Shown here: positions 48,399 to 58,829 of the stretch, piece by piece
Layout of the letters: each line of letters starts with the position of its first letter
How positions within the stretch are numbered: the stretch's first letter is position 1
NCBI GenBank assembly: GCA_963573305.1
Contig: OY754329.1
Span: 132,171,422 to 132,235,421, forward strand
Direction of reading: 5' to 3'
DNA from: Pyrrhosoma nymphula
Lineage: Eukaryota > Arthropoda > Insecta > Odonata > Coenagrionidae
Length of the DNA stretch: 64,000 nt
Program-made: the position numbers and the translations under genes
The notes under the pieces: generated by a model
What the model was told of the DNA's origin: nothing
Seen by the model: the letters and a program-made list of their open reading frames with translations, nothing else
Database searches by the model: none

Positions 48399-48442
48399 TG
48401 CGCGCTAAAGCGCGCGCTAAAGTGTGCGCTAAAGCGCGCTAA
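48399..48442. repeat. Short GC-rich tandem repeat
   Basis: About four units based on GCGCGCTAAAGC or GTGCGCTAAAGC, 12 bp each with slight variation. It is unusual here in being CpG/GC-rich inside AT-rich DNA. Confidence 0.8.
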
Positions 48443-48449
48443 CTTCAAC

Positions 48450-49580
48450 ACTTTGATTGGAAAGCCCCCATTAATGGCGTTATAACCATGGGTTGAGTTT
48501 TAGAGAAGTGCACCCATGCCATGTTTTCTCACCAACGGTCATCAATCCAATGCTTTGTTTGATGCAGCTCTCCACTCCACCCTTCCATTAACCAACATTT
48601 TCTTTCATAAATAATTCTTCACTTTGACATATTTTATGATTTTCCTGTGGCATTCCATACTTGAACTTTCTCGGTAATTCTTCCCATAGTAGTAAATAAT
48701 CTTCCAATATAGCCAGAGTTGTACTTTTGGAGGTCGATGCAAATTTTCTCAGTACAATAATACAACAGATTGCTCGAGACGGTAACGATATGATATGTAT
48801 TCCATTCATGGCCTCCTTTTTAATTATTTCAATTAATTTCTCTTTCCATTATAGTTTTCAACAGGCTATTGTGGTGCTAAATGTGTGCAATCACTTTCTC
48901 TTTTCCTTGTTAGAGTTTTCATAATGCGACTTTTCTCTCCAACTCATCTTAGGACTTCACTACAAACGCTGGCCTTGTACCCGGCCACCCGTATGGCCGC
49001 AGTTTGCCTTAGCTTAATTAATCTTTGATTTACATAACTATAAGCACATGAAGATCATAAAACCCTAATTAAATCACTTTATTGTGCCGAAAGTATAGAC
49101 ATCCAAACGAGTACTAATTATCGCTCAATAGCTTGTTAATTTGTTTTTTTCCATCCAATTTTGTTTCCGAACATGGCCTCGACATTCTATTTCCTATAAC
49201 GTTGAAGTGTGATAACTAGTTTAGTGATTTAATGAATTATCATGTCCTATCCACAACTTTCCGTGCCGGTGTTTTTGTTGGTGCTGGTAACTGAAAGATC
49301 TCGTTAAGCTCGTAATTTCCCCCGGACTCAGTTCATCACGACAACGCTCATGCTTATGAAAGAGAACTCAGAGCACGATGCACCGGCGCTGGTGGGTTTA
49401 TTTCTGTAGCTGCGTGATCCAGCATGCTCTTCGGTGCATTGCGTTACGCTTCTGAACCATCAAGACTTGCTACTACTACATCATTACATGTACAAGCCCT
49501 ACTTTTAGAGGAAGATAATGAAATTTCAGGAACCATTTATTTTTTATAAAATTCCCGCGAAATTGAGTGGAATTTGTGCA
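48450..49580. other. AT-rich region, nothing recognised
   Basis: No supportable gene or repeat. Confidence 0.5.
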
Positions 49581-49624
49581 AAATGAAGAAATAACACGTC
49601 CAATTTTCCTCAAAAATAAAATTT

Positions 49625-49673
49625 ACTTCTGATCCGGATTTCAATGTTGATACATCATCTTCAGGTAGCAAGT
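49625..49673 (-). ncRNA. Hammerhead ribozyme candidate, left arm
   Basis: On the minus strand: ACTT (stem I), GC, TAC, CTGAAGA, extra T, GATG-tatcaa-CATT as stem II, GAA, AT-CCGG-AT as stem III, cleavage-site C, then AGAAGT. Relative to the right-arm copy, stem III has changed from T-G to a T-A pair, which keeps the pairing. Stem I is shorter (ACTT/AAGT). Confidence 0.55.
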
Positions 49674-49986
49674 GGTGCTAAGAGCTCTCAATATATACAT
49701 GATTGGGGAGAGGTTTGGGAAGGAAGAGAATAAGGGGGGTGTGGTGAGTGCGAAAACCGAAGGAAAAGGTGACAGGAGGGAGAAGGAAGGGGAGGGGTTA
49801 GAAAGCCAGGAAGAGGGGGGAGTATAAGGGTTAGCAAAACGAACTCAAACAAAATCAAACAAAAACGGGCAAACTATAATGATTATGGCATGAATTCCTT
49901 CTTTTTATCCTCACCCGCCCGGAGTGCGGCTTCTAATGGTGGTCCGCGAACGACCACCAATGTAGATATTGAGAGCTCTCATCACC

Positions 49987-50035
49987 ACTTTCTACCTGAA
50001 GATAATGCATCAACATTGAAATCCGGGTCGGAAGT
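49987..50035 (+). ncRNA. Hammerhead ribozyme candidate, right arm
   Basis: Stem I strand ACTTTC (49987-49992), TAC, CTGAAGA (49996-50002), extra T, AATG-catcaa-CATT as stem II (50004-50017), GAA, minimal stem III AT-CCGG-GT (50021-50028), cleavage-site C (50029), then GGAAGT (50030-50035), which pairs with ACTTTC over 6 bp with one G-U directly after the cleavage site. The GTC triplet and CTGAAGA and GAAA core boxes are intact. Confidence 0.62.
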
Positions 50036-50079
50036 AAATTTTATTTTTGTGGAAAATTTCACGTGTTATTTCTTCATCA

Positions 50080-53000
50080 CTTATTTTTTTATTTTCAAAA
50101 AGGTGTTTTCTTCCTGTGAAACACCTGAATTTTCTGCGTGAGGGAGTCAGTTAGTATTCCATTTTGTTCTTAAATCCGCTGATTGAAGCAGACAATTATT
50201 TCACTTTATCGCCTAAATAGTATCTTTGGTGACTAAGATGTCAGGAGCTCTTTGGTTCTTCTGAAGTTCAAACATTGACTTACTGTTTTTGTGACTTCTA
50301 TACTAGTTTCTCGAATGATTCCTTTACAACTCAAGGCAGGCAAGTACAATTATTTTTAACTGAAAGCATCACATTTAAATACCATTTGCTTCATAATCTG
50401 AACACGTAAGCATTTGGTCAATTGTGTTTTTAAAAGTTCTATCTTTAAAATGAAGAATCATTAGTTTGTTAAGCAGTTTCGTGTTTATGTTTGATGAATA
50501 TAGAGCTTTTAGCCTTTATGACATATGTTATACTTTTGCTTTACTCTGATATATTTCCTGTTTTCATACTGATGAAATTAGTAACAGCATTTAGGTCCTG
50601 AATCTGCAGAAAGAAGAATAATTACTCGAAATCCTAGCGTCACGATTGAAAATGAAAATAGGAAATAAAAAAAGAGGTTGGCAATAGAAATCTTAACAGA
50701 AAGAGGTAGAAATATCTTTCAGACGTGAAATTTCTCTAGTTTGTTAATAAAACGAATAGAATCAAATTCAGAGATGGTTATGCATGATTGCATATATCTT
50801 AGTGAATCACAACAGATTACGAAGAGCTACTGGATTTGTCGAGAGGAATCATAGGCATTAAGGCCCAAGCCTGTTAATTCTGCTGTGAAAACTGACGTTG
50901 AAGAGGGTAACTAAACGTGCGGGCAAATCTGATTCATCTACTACATCGCAACTGACCCCATGTTCTTTCTTTGATCTGTCAGCATGAATGAATACATATT
51001 CACTTTTAAGGGTCAAATTCCATATCATTCAAATTCGGAGTTCCTACAAATTATCAAGTCTAAAATCAAGTTTTTCCTCTTAAATTACCACTTTTTCGTT
51101 AATGCTTCATTTTCTGACGCAAACCCTTCTATTATGTGTTTACTACTAAATTCATTCTTATTTAAAAAAACTACGTTCCAAGATAGGCGACATGTTCAAA
51201 CCGCTCCATAGTTCGTTCCCTATGAGTTTAAATGTTTATAGCAGCCTTCCAAACTCGGGGGAATCTCATTACTTTGTACTTTTTTCGGTTGATATTCTCA
51301 CATAAACTTTCAGTCTTTATTTTCCGGATTTTCAATAAAGATCTTCTGCCTTAGGTTAAGTAAACGATAAAAGGGCTAAAGCGTTAAGCCTCCCTCAACG
51401 GCATTATTTTAATATCTCTCTCAAATGTTTTACGATTGATCCATAATAACGAGTACGTTTGGTATAAAAATTCTTTGATATGTATTCATAGGAGGATTAA
51501 AGGATGAGCTTTATGTTTGAAAATGAATCTAAGAAACCTCCTTTGGTAAAACAGCACTTATTCGTGGTAAGAGAATTCACAAGTACCATGAGGTGGCGTG
51601 AGCCTTGGCAATTCCAGGCTCTCGAGAGTTCTTGGAACCAGAAGATGACTTCCAAACTAAGTGGCGTTGGCGTATCACGCATACCTAAATAGGAGCCCGG
51701 AAGAGATTCTTCACAATTATATCCTTTAAAAAACCATGCAACTACTGCAGTGCGGAGCGTCGTTATGCAAAAGGCGAGCACGAGGCCGTCAGGTACAGAG
51801 TTCGGTAACCGCTACCTGGCCTCCGCCGTCCAATGTGTTTTCTATTTTTTGCATTCTTTCCCATTAGCGTCGCTACCATTAGTCGTTAATTTATTTCGTG
51901 GAACTTTTTTTGCATTATAATCCTTTTGAGTAAAATTAATGGCTGTACCTTCGGAAAAAAATTCCAATTTTTTTATATCATTCCCTCCGGACCGAAATTC
52001 AAAGCTTTTTAGCCCCATAAGGGAAGGGTTTCTCGGGCTTAAAGGAGGATCCGCTAATCTTACGGCTTGTTTGGGGGAGTAGGGGCTGAGATGTTTTCGA
52101 CCGCTGCGTGGGGGATTCGTACTTCCCTCTGGTGGCTTGCTTTAATGATTAATTGTTGCGGGTGGATTTAACATTACGGGGTGGAGACGAGGCGGCTGCG
52201 GGGGAATTTGAAGTGATGCATTAAGTGTTTGGAATAGTTAACGAGTATATAATTCCTCCAGGGTTGGGAAATTGCATCAGGAGTTTTTTATGTCTCTTAT
52301 TCATTTTATATTAGGCATGCATCTCGCAGTAATCGAAGGTAATGGTTTTATCATTTTTTTTCCAGCACCTTTTCGACCCTCCAACACACAGTCAATCATT
52401 TTTAAAGTTTGGTGTGAATTATTAAGTATAATGAGCGTATTTGAGGTTGGGGCCGCTCCAGAAATATGTACTGAATTATGGAATTATTTATTATTTTAAT
52501 GAAATGGATTTTTGCGATCCTCCTCATTTTCGATTTTTACAAGCATGAATTTTTTTACTTCCTAACCATGAAGCTACTATTGCTCGTCTTTTAGCATCCA
52601 AAATATCCTGATTTAATTCAAGTTATGGATAAAATACTTGTATAACAGTCATTAGTACATTCTCTTATGTTAAATTTCCGTTAAAGAAAATATGGAATAT
52701 CTACTAGTGCGATATTCCACAGAGGAAAAATCATTCGCCTTGACCGGGATTGCACTTGCGGGTGACTCCGTAAAGGTAACTACCGTGGATAGTCCCGGTT
52801 TCCTCAAAATTAGAATATCTACTATACAATATACCTGTAAATCATAGCATTCAGGATATGGAAGTGCTGCAAAATAAGTAATATTTGAAAATCGCAAATA
52901 CAAACCGGAAGAAAGTATTTAGATTGATGATGTGAGTGAATATCCTTCCCTAGTCGATCTCCTTTTCACTTGAATGCTTGTGAAACCCATCCTCATGCCG

Positions 53001-53340
53001 AAATACCTTGTCCGGAAATGCATGAAGTAATTTATACAGATGAAAATTGTGTTGATATCATCTCTACGCTATAACAGTTAAACTTGCTTATTTCATGAGC
53101 AACGGAGTGCGGTGCGACGAGACCACCGAGATGAAAAATTATTTCGGTTAATGAGATGCGTTTCAAAACCCGCCCCATAACATCTCAAACGTTCTCCACA
53201 TCTCTCGTTAGCCTGTGATCACAGCGGAGTTGCCCTAATGGGTTGGCCGCGAATGCTTCTGATGCAGTTTATGCATTCGTGAATGAGTCGGAAAACGGTT
53301 TATAAGTAGCGTAGGGGAAGAGATGGACTTCTGAATGTAG
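50080..53340. other. AT-rich region, no gene recognised
   Basis: No supportable coding region. The frames at 50984-51211, 51497-51781, 52272-52499 and 52670-52903 show no domain, and overlapping frames on the opposite strand are equally long. Confidence 0.5.
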
Positions 53341-53355
53341 ATCAGGTGGATACCG

Positions 53356-53730
53356 GTGGCCCCAAAGAGAAGAAACCAAATGTTACTTCTCCACTCAACC
53401 ATCCTCTCTCTCTCAAAGATGCCGAGCTCAAAAGATCAGACGGAGCCTGCAGAAACACCGCCTCAGTCCTGGGCTACAGCTTCGCCAGCTTCTTCACCGA
53501 CGCATCTACATACAAAACCCTCATTCTTCCCAATTACAGGAGAAACATTCGTGTCTCAGGGGATTCCGAAATCGCCTCCGATTCCAATTAATAAATTGTG
53601 CCCCCTCTTAGCTGCCGCGGTATTTCTCTTCGTCGTCGCCATCCATTGCGACCTAACTGGCGTCGTCGGAGGATTTAGCAGCTCCTTCCAAGAGCGCGAG
53701 CGAATGGAGCGCCGCTCGGTGGAAAGATAA
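53356..53730 (+). CDS. Possible small membrane protein or first coding exon
   Basis: A 124-codon frame. An internal ATG at 53419 (context caaagATGc, A at -3) would give 103 residues. The N-terminal half is polar and rich in Ser, Pro and Thr (MPSSKDQTEPAETPPQSWAT). One hydrophobic helix, LCPLLAAAVFLFVVAIHC, at residues 81-98 of the longer frame, is followed by a charged tail QERERMERRSVER. That looks like a small single-pass membrane protein, and local GC is clearly above the flanks, as in exons. Against it: no homologue recognised, minus-strand frames overlap, and codon bias could not be tested. A good donor-like CGTAAGT lies at 53913-53919, after the stop codon, so it would serve only a 3' or upstream non-coding exon. 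Confidence 0.22.
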   Translation: MAPKRRNQMLLLHSTILSLSKMPSSKDQTEPAETPPQSWATASPASSPTHLHTKPSFFPITGETFVSQGIPKSPPIPINKLCPLLAAAVFLFVVAIHCDLTGVVGGFSSSFQERERMERRSVER

Positions 53731-55130
53731 GGCGAGAATGGCGTGGCGTTGCCAAGCGCTGTCAGGGAAACATAAGTCATTTTCTGTATTAAAGTCCCAA
53801 AAGCCCTCTGGGAGCCTTCTCCACTGTCGTCTTCTCGATCTTCCTCCCGGAAAAGGCGCGCGGAAAAACGATTCATTTTCTTCTATTTTCTCTCCCGGTC
53901 TTTTTCTCGCAGCGTAAGTTTTCAACGTGCGCACAAAAGGAAAGAAGCAGTCCACATTCCCTTTTATTTTCTTTGAAAGAAGACTGCGGTTAATTTTCAA
54001 GTTCAAGAAACCAATGCCCATCTTGAAGTTCGTGTTGATTCGTGAAACTTCACCTTAGCGTTCAGTAGATTTTCATTTTTTAGCCTTGAGGTTTCCGATA
54101 GTGAATACCTAAACGCACTTTCATATCCCTAAATAGTATAGATTCAGCGTATAATAATAATAATAATAATGTTAGTAGGGCTATGAACGCTTGTAAAAGA
54201 AACGGTATTCCTCTATATTGCCACTTTAGGGAAGATTCTTTCATTTATCGTATAATCAGATTTCTTCACCAGAGAAGTTAAATTATTACGATCCTTATTT
54301 CGAATATATTTAGACAATGAGAATTTTCTTAAATTACTGCTCTTTTTAAAAAGTCTATTGGATCCATAATGATTTTCAATGGTAAAATATTGCTAGAGAT
54401 ACAGTCACTGGAACTACTATTCAACATTCCCTTTAGGAAATTTCCTATTAATACTCACTCTCCCCTGTTCCTTGGCGGGGAACGTTTCAAATTAATAATG
54501 ACCTTTTGGTCTGTAGTTAATGGTTTCCGGCGTAAATTTGTGAAATAGCTTTATGATTGAAATGAAAAACTTAGTTAATTCCCCATAAATTCACTTATAT
54601 AACGACCTGATTATGTAACTCAACGGCGAAACCGAGGTCACTATTAAGTTTATTTATGCGGAACTTATAAAGTTTTCATTTAAATAATGTTGTAAATAAC
54701 TAATGCATTTGTTAGATAGTTCAAAATTATTAACTCTCACCATCAAGTAGGATCGTGTTCAGCAGTGTAATTATCAGAGTCATATTCATGCCGCAACAAC
54801 AATTACCAAGGCTTGATTATCTGTAATGTTGGCATGATATGGATGACTGTTATTATGCAGACATTTTCAAACAATGATGGTCAATGTATTTCTTTTCATC
54901 ACCTTGCTCTCGTCTCAGTTCAGATATCACGAAATGTTCAACTTCTTTCGTGAGCGCCGTTCGTTTAATGAGGTGCTCACGAAACAATGTTTCCGCACGT
55001 TACAGAACCTCGTCACATTACTGAAACTATCCCACGTGACAGAGTGCCGAAGATAGGAGGGTTATTTCCTTAGTGCGATATGATGACGATCCATTAGGCG
55101 TAGGATTCCGTTCTTAAAATGATCACCGGC
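53731..55130. other. Gene-free region
   Basis: No gene supported. A (TAA)n run lies at about 54150-54168. Minus-strand frames of 106 and 122 codons at 53556-54021 overlap the candidate above and have no recognisable domain. Confidence 0.45.
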
Positions 55131-56190
55131 CCACTTTGAACGGAATAACTCAAACCTCCTCAAGCACGTCTCTTGCAGGCCCCCTATTTAATAAGAAAAA
55201 TGTATATGGGTGCGTTACCAAACGTTTATTCTTTTTATTTTCACGAAGCTTCTTGCTTTTTTTCCTTTCCTCACCACTCCTCCCTCTTCCTCCTTCCATC
55301 TTTATTTCCCTTCACCCCCTTCTTTACCCCTCCAACAGCGCCCTGCCCCCCTCGCAACGAAACTTAACTTCTGGGCGAATACGGGGAACGGCTGTCATTT
55401 GTCATCTGGTGCCAACGGCAAAGCGAGGCAACCTTGGGACGTTAGGCTAAGCCGTAAAAGTGTTCATGCAAATTTTCCTCCCTGCTCCCAACCACCCAAA
55501 GCTCACCTTCCTCCCCATACCCTACCCAGAAACCCCCAACCACCGTCTCCAGGCAACACTTACACTTCTTCCTACCATTACCTTACTGGAGCAGAGTAGC
55601 AGCATCCCAGTTTTTTTTTGCCATCGGAACCTCTCTCTCTCTCTTTCTCTTTCCCCTTCAGCGTTACTGCTTTTATTCCCTCGTATCTCTTTCGTATCCC
55701 TTCTCCGTCTTCCCTCATCTCCCTCCCACTCCCGTGCTCTCGAACAAATTTCGCTTTCTCCTTCGACCACGTTCTCCCGGTCTTTTATCTCGATATGGCA
55801 AATCCCCATTACATAGAATTTATGGAAATCTATTCGTCACGGCTTGGCATTAAACTTTTCCTCCTTTGCATACCCTTAAATCAAAGGGAGATAGGGTTTC
55901 GCAATTTTTTGGTCAAATCCGGAGCGAAGGAAGGGAGAAATATGGCTGGTTTGTTTTTAATTTTTGGCTACATTTTTTTGCGAAGTGTGTTTCCCGTGCT
56001 CTTCAAAGGTTTCACCCATTGCAATGCCTTGCCCCGAAAATCTCTAGCGTATGCTTTCCAGTAATTTTTTCCTCTGCAAGGAAAGCCGTTTGCAAGACTT
56101 CCGATGGAACTGTAGCTAATGCACTCCAGCAAAAAATATTCTTCTCGCGATGCTCAAACAGAAGCGTAAACGTAGTAGAATCCTGCGAAA
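55131..56190. other. Pyrimidine-rich island without a recognised gene
   Basis: 55230-55790 is strongly pyrimidine-rich on the + strand with a (CT)n run at 55630-55645. Frames of 104-148 codons in three + phases overlap one another, which shows the openness is compositional. Confidence 0.45.
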
Positions 56191-56195
56191 TGCGG

Positions 56196-56233
56196 TGCAT
56201 TCTCATTGGTCTCCTGCATTCTCATTGGTCTGT
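56196..56233. repeat. 19-bp direct duplication containing ATTGG
   Basis: TGCATTCTCATTGGTCTCC (56196-56214) is repeated at once (56215-56233) with a change only at the last positions. ATTGG is an inverted CCAAT box, so it could be a doubled CCAAT element, but no transcription start is evident nearby. Confidence 0.8.
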
Positions 56234-57135
56234 TTTACACTTCTATTTACATTCCGAGTTGATTTACTGCCAAGAGTAGGCCGTAGTATATGCTTTGTTG
56301 ACATAGAATATTTACCTTTTGGTACATAAATTACCCTTACCTTTAGCCATTGTTCGCTTCAAATACAAAAAGGGTCGCAGTTAATAGTTAATGGGGTATT
56401 TTACCCTTTGGATTCATATTTCTTTGAAGAAGATTTATATAATTTACTGGTGAAAACATGATTGTTATCCAGAGATTCTCGTATACGCCCTTAATTGACA
56501 AGAAATTCCACTATATTTTCTTTTCAAAATAACGGTTAATATTAGAGTAATTGATATTTAGTATCCATTGGTATATTTAGTATCTCTGTCAAAATTATAA
56601 AATGAAAAAAATGCATAAATCAGTATAAAACGCGGCACTGCTATATTGTAAGGGTAGTATGCTTTTATAAATGGTATGTTTTTCAATTATCGGATGATCA
56701 GAAATAATAAGCATGATTTCTGATTTCAGCTGATTTCCCTTGTTTAAGTCTCTTTAGGGGGCTTGTTGTGGGTTTAGTACAGGAACGTATAAACGTTGAA
56801 AAATTCAAAGAGACTTGGATGAAGCTTCATTTCTTAATGGAATTTCCGTCGTTTATAAGAAAAAATATGCGCCTTGAAATATTTGGTGTTTTTTTCGTAA
56901 TTTCAGGAAACACGCCTCGGTACATTTTATTCAAAGAAATTCCGTTTATTTATACTCTATTTATACATTTTCACCGTTTTAAAATTATATATAAACTGTC
57001 AGATAAATACTAGCTGATACCCCGTCAAAAATGACTGGAAAAGTACCAAGTAATGCAAATCTTATTAATGCAATAATTTATTATTTTAGGAGATATAGGT
57101 CCATAAATTTAAACATATTTATTCTCTTTGCCGAC

Positions 57136-57168
57136 CTTTTTCGCATGTGTATGCATGCTCATTCAGGG
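57136..57168 (-). ncRNA. Hammerhead-like motif, diverged module
   Basis: On the minus strand CTGAATGA, then GCATG-catacA-CATGC (5 bp), then GAAAA. The first box carries an inserted A and GAAAC has become GAAAA. A relic. Confidence 0.35.
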
Positions 57169-57322
57169 CTCAGAGAAAGTTCCTTCTGAATAATCTATAT
57201 CTTATTATTATTATTTAAATGATTCCTTTTCATGACCTCTTTTATTATTATTTATTTTCTTCTTTCAGGAGATATAGGTCAAATAAGTTGAAATGCTTTT
57301 AAATTTATTACTCTTTACCAAC

Positions 57323-57351
57323 GTTTCGCATTTTTATCTGTGCTTCATTAG
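57323..57351 (-). ncRNA. Hammerhead-like motif, left arm
   Basis: On the minus strand CTAATGA (G5 replaced by A), extra A, GCA-cagataaaaa-TGC, GAAAC, GTTGGT. The 3-bp stem II matches that of the right arm, and the core is damaged. Confidence 0.45.
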
Positions 57352-57525
57352 GGCTACAATGAAAATATGGGGCGTTTTTACATCAATGGAATATAGTTTA
57401 CATATTTTATTGCATATTTATGTTAAAAAGTTTATAAACAAAAAAGTTTAAAAGTTTATTTAAAGTTCTCTGGGGTAAATTGAAATATGAAATTTTTTAA
57501 ATTTGTCGATATTTTTAATGTAGCC

Positions 57526-57554
57526 CTGATGACGCATACATAAAAGTGCGAAAC
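57526..57554 (+). ncRNA. Hammerhead-like motif, right arm
   Basis: CTGATGA (57526-57532), extra C, GCA-tacataaaag-TGC (57534-57549), GAAAC (57550-57554). Then GTTGGC, as in the palindromic element, so there is no GTH triplet. Confidence 0.5.
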
Positions 57555-57770
57555 GTTGGCAAAGAGTAACAAATAAAAAGAAATTTCAACTTATTTGACC
57601 TATATCTCCTGAAAGAAGAAAAAGGAAATAAATATTGTTATTATTGATTTTATTTACACGTTCTTGTAAGTTATTTCACTGTTAATATTCTAATGTCTAG
57701 AGGACGTTACTGAGGTTTACAAGATATGTACGCATTATCATGTCACAAATGTAATGTCATAGCATAACGG

Positions 57771-57926
57771 CGAGTTCACATGGATCCGGAATGGGTGCGG
57801 AATGCGGGACGCGGAAATGTATCTAGCCAATCACACTCCGCCTTTCCGCAACTTCCTTGCTTGTGATTAGCTAGATGCATTTCCGCGTTACGCATTCCGC
57901 ACTAGTTCCGGATCCATGTGAACTCG
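57771..57926. mobile_element. 156-bp MITE-like foldback element
   Basis: The termini CGAGTTCACATGGATCCGGA and its reverse complement end exactly at 57771 and 57926. Pairing continues inward through GTGCGGAATGCG, ACGCGGAAATG and ATCTAGC, so the arms are about 65-70 bp and cover nearly the whole element. It has no coding capacity. Very CpG-rich compared with its surroundings. No clear target-site duplication was seen. The GTTCACA-type end is reminiscent of hAT-related MITEs, but the superfamily is not established. Confidence 0.88.
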
Positions 57927-58340
57927 GATTAAATATCTGTTATTAAACGCAACGTTGTTGATGGTAGAAACGTTTAACATGGAATTTATAAGTTTGAGTT
58001 AAGGCGTGTTTCTTTTTTCAATTTACAATTTATCCGTGTCAAAAAAGGAAATTTGCGGATTTTTATAAATATCTATATTCTACAATTGCTTAACGAAAGA
58101 AATGACACCAAAATCGTCAAAATCGGTTCTGCTGTATTTGTTATCATTAGTATTTCCCCCGGACATCGGCTTACCGTATTAATTGTCCTGAAAAGAGTTT
58201 TTATTTCATTAGCAACCTATTGAATGCATTTTATTGTGTTTTATTTGTACAAATCGTCCTCATGCTACTGTAACCCTCTGCAAAGCCCTTAACTTAGGTG
58301 CTTAAAAAGTGGTTAACTTCCAGATGCTCTGCACATTAAG
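57927..58340. other. AT-rich region, nothing recognised
   Basis: No supportable feature. Confidence 0.5.
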
Positions 58341-58349
58341 AATGCTGAT

Positions 58350-58829
58350 TTATTGTAGTGCTATGAGTTGTTTACATTCAGCCTCTTGCCTTATTATTGC
58401 AGTCGATTTTCTTTGACATTTACTCGATTTCAAGAGCACTCGGTACTCTATGATTCCTGATCTTAGCTTTCTTCGTCTGGTCGTTCTCCCATCTCGTCTC
58501 GTCTTTTCCTCCACAAGAGAGAGGGATGACCACGGTTTTCTTATATTAGCATCGATTCTTCGATACATCGAATCGATACTATTTTGGTTCACTTGTACCC
58601 GATTCAGATGTGATTCGATCTTATTCGGTTTCGTAACGATTGGAGCATTAACAAACAAAGTAGAATTCTTTAATACACTAGATAACAGTGACACCGTCGG
58701 AAGAACTCTGTCGGAAGGAAGGCTTCCGCGGAGAGGTGTAGACGATAAAGATATATCGCGTTCTCTTTGATTCATCTTTTGCAGACGATTTGCTGGTATT
58801 CCAGCTTCCGTCTTCAGGGCAGAAGTCAC
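58350..58829 (-). CDS. Unassigned 159-codon frame
   Basis: The least compositionally biased long frame of the window: MTSALKTEAGIPANRLQKMN at the start, later VNQNSIDSMYRRIDANIRKP and a basic stretch KTRRDGRTTRRRKLRSGII. There is no recognisable domain, signal peptide or membrane helix. A + frame of 106 codons (58450-58770) overlaps it. Its balanced mix of charged and hydrophobic residues is more protein-like than the others, but a chance frame is still the more likely explanation. No promoter or splice context can be claimed. Confidence 0.18.
   Translation of the reverse strand: MTSALKTEAGIPANRLQKMNQRERDISLSSTPLRGSLPSDRVLPTVSLLSSVLKNSTLFVNAPIVTKPNKIESHLNRVQVNQNSIDSMYRRIDANIRKPWSSLSLVEEKTRRDGRTTRRRKLRSGIIEYRVLLKSSKCQRKSTAIIRQEAECKQLIALQ

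Larger units (their letters stand above)
49581..50077. mobile_element. Inverted-repeat element with two hammerhead candidates
   Basis: Left arm 49581-49693 and right arm 49967-50077 are inverted copies (about 85% by eye), from 'aatgaagaaataacacgt' at the outer end to 'agctctcaatat' at the inner end. The spacer 49694-49966 is purine-rich ('gggagaggtttgggaagg') and unrelated. Each arm carries a hammerhead motif pointing outwards. A single arm of the same family lies at 5989-6060. No coding capacity. Confidence 0.8.
57075..57640. mobile_element. Repeat cluster with three end modules, two inverted
   Basis: The module 'caggagatataggtcaaata', an A/T block, 'actctttaccaacgtttcgc' and 'agggctaca' occurs at about 57241-57366 and, inverted, at about 57514-57640, making a foldback element with a ~145-bp spacer. 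A more diverged third copy lies at 57075-57175 in the same direction as the left arm. Each module contains a hammerhead-like motif. The shared words with the palindromic element at 17494-18938 (CGAAACGTTGGCAA, then GAGT) suggest a common ancestor of the ends. Confidence 0.75.

Noticed and set aside
55136..56064. Frames of 104-148 codons in three + phases
   Set aside because: All three phases are open in the same pyrimidine-rich DNA, so the openness is compositional.
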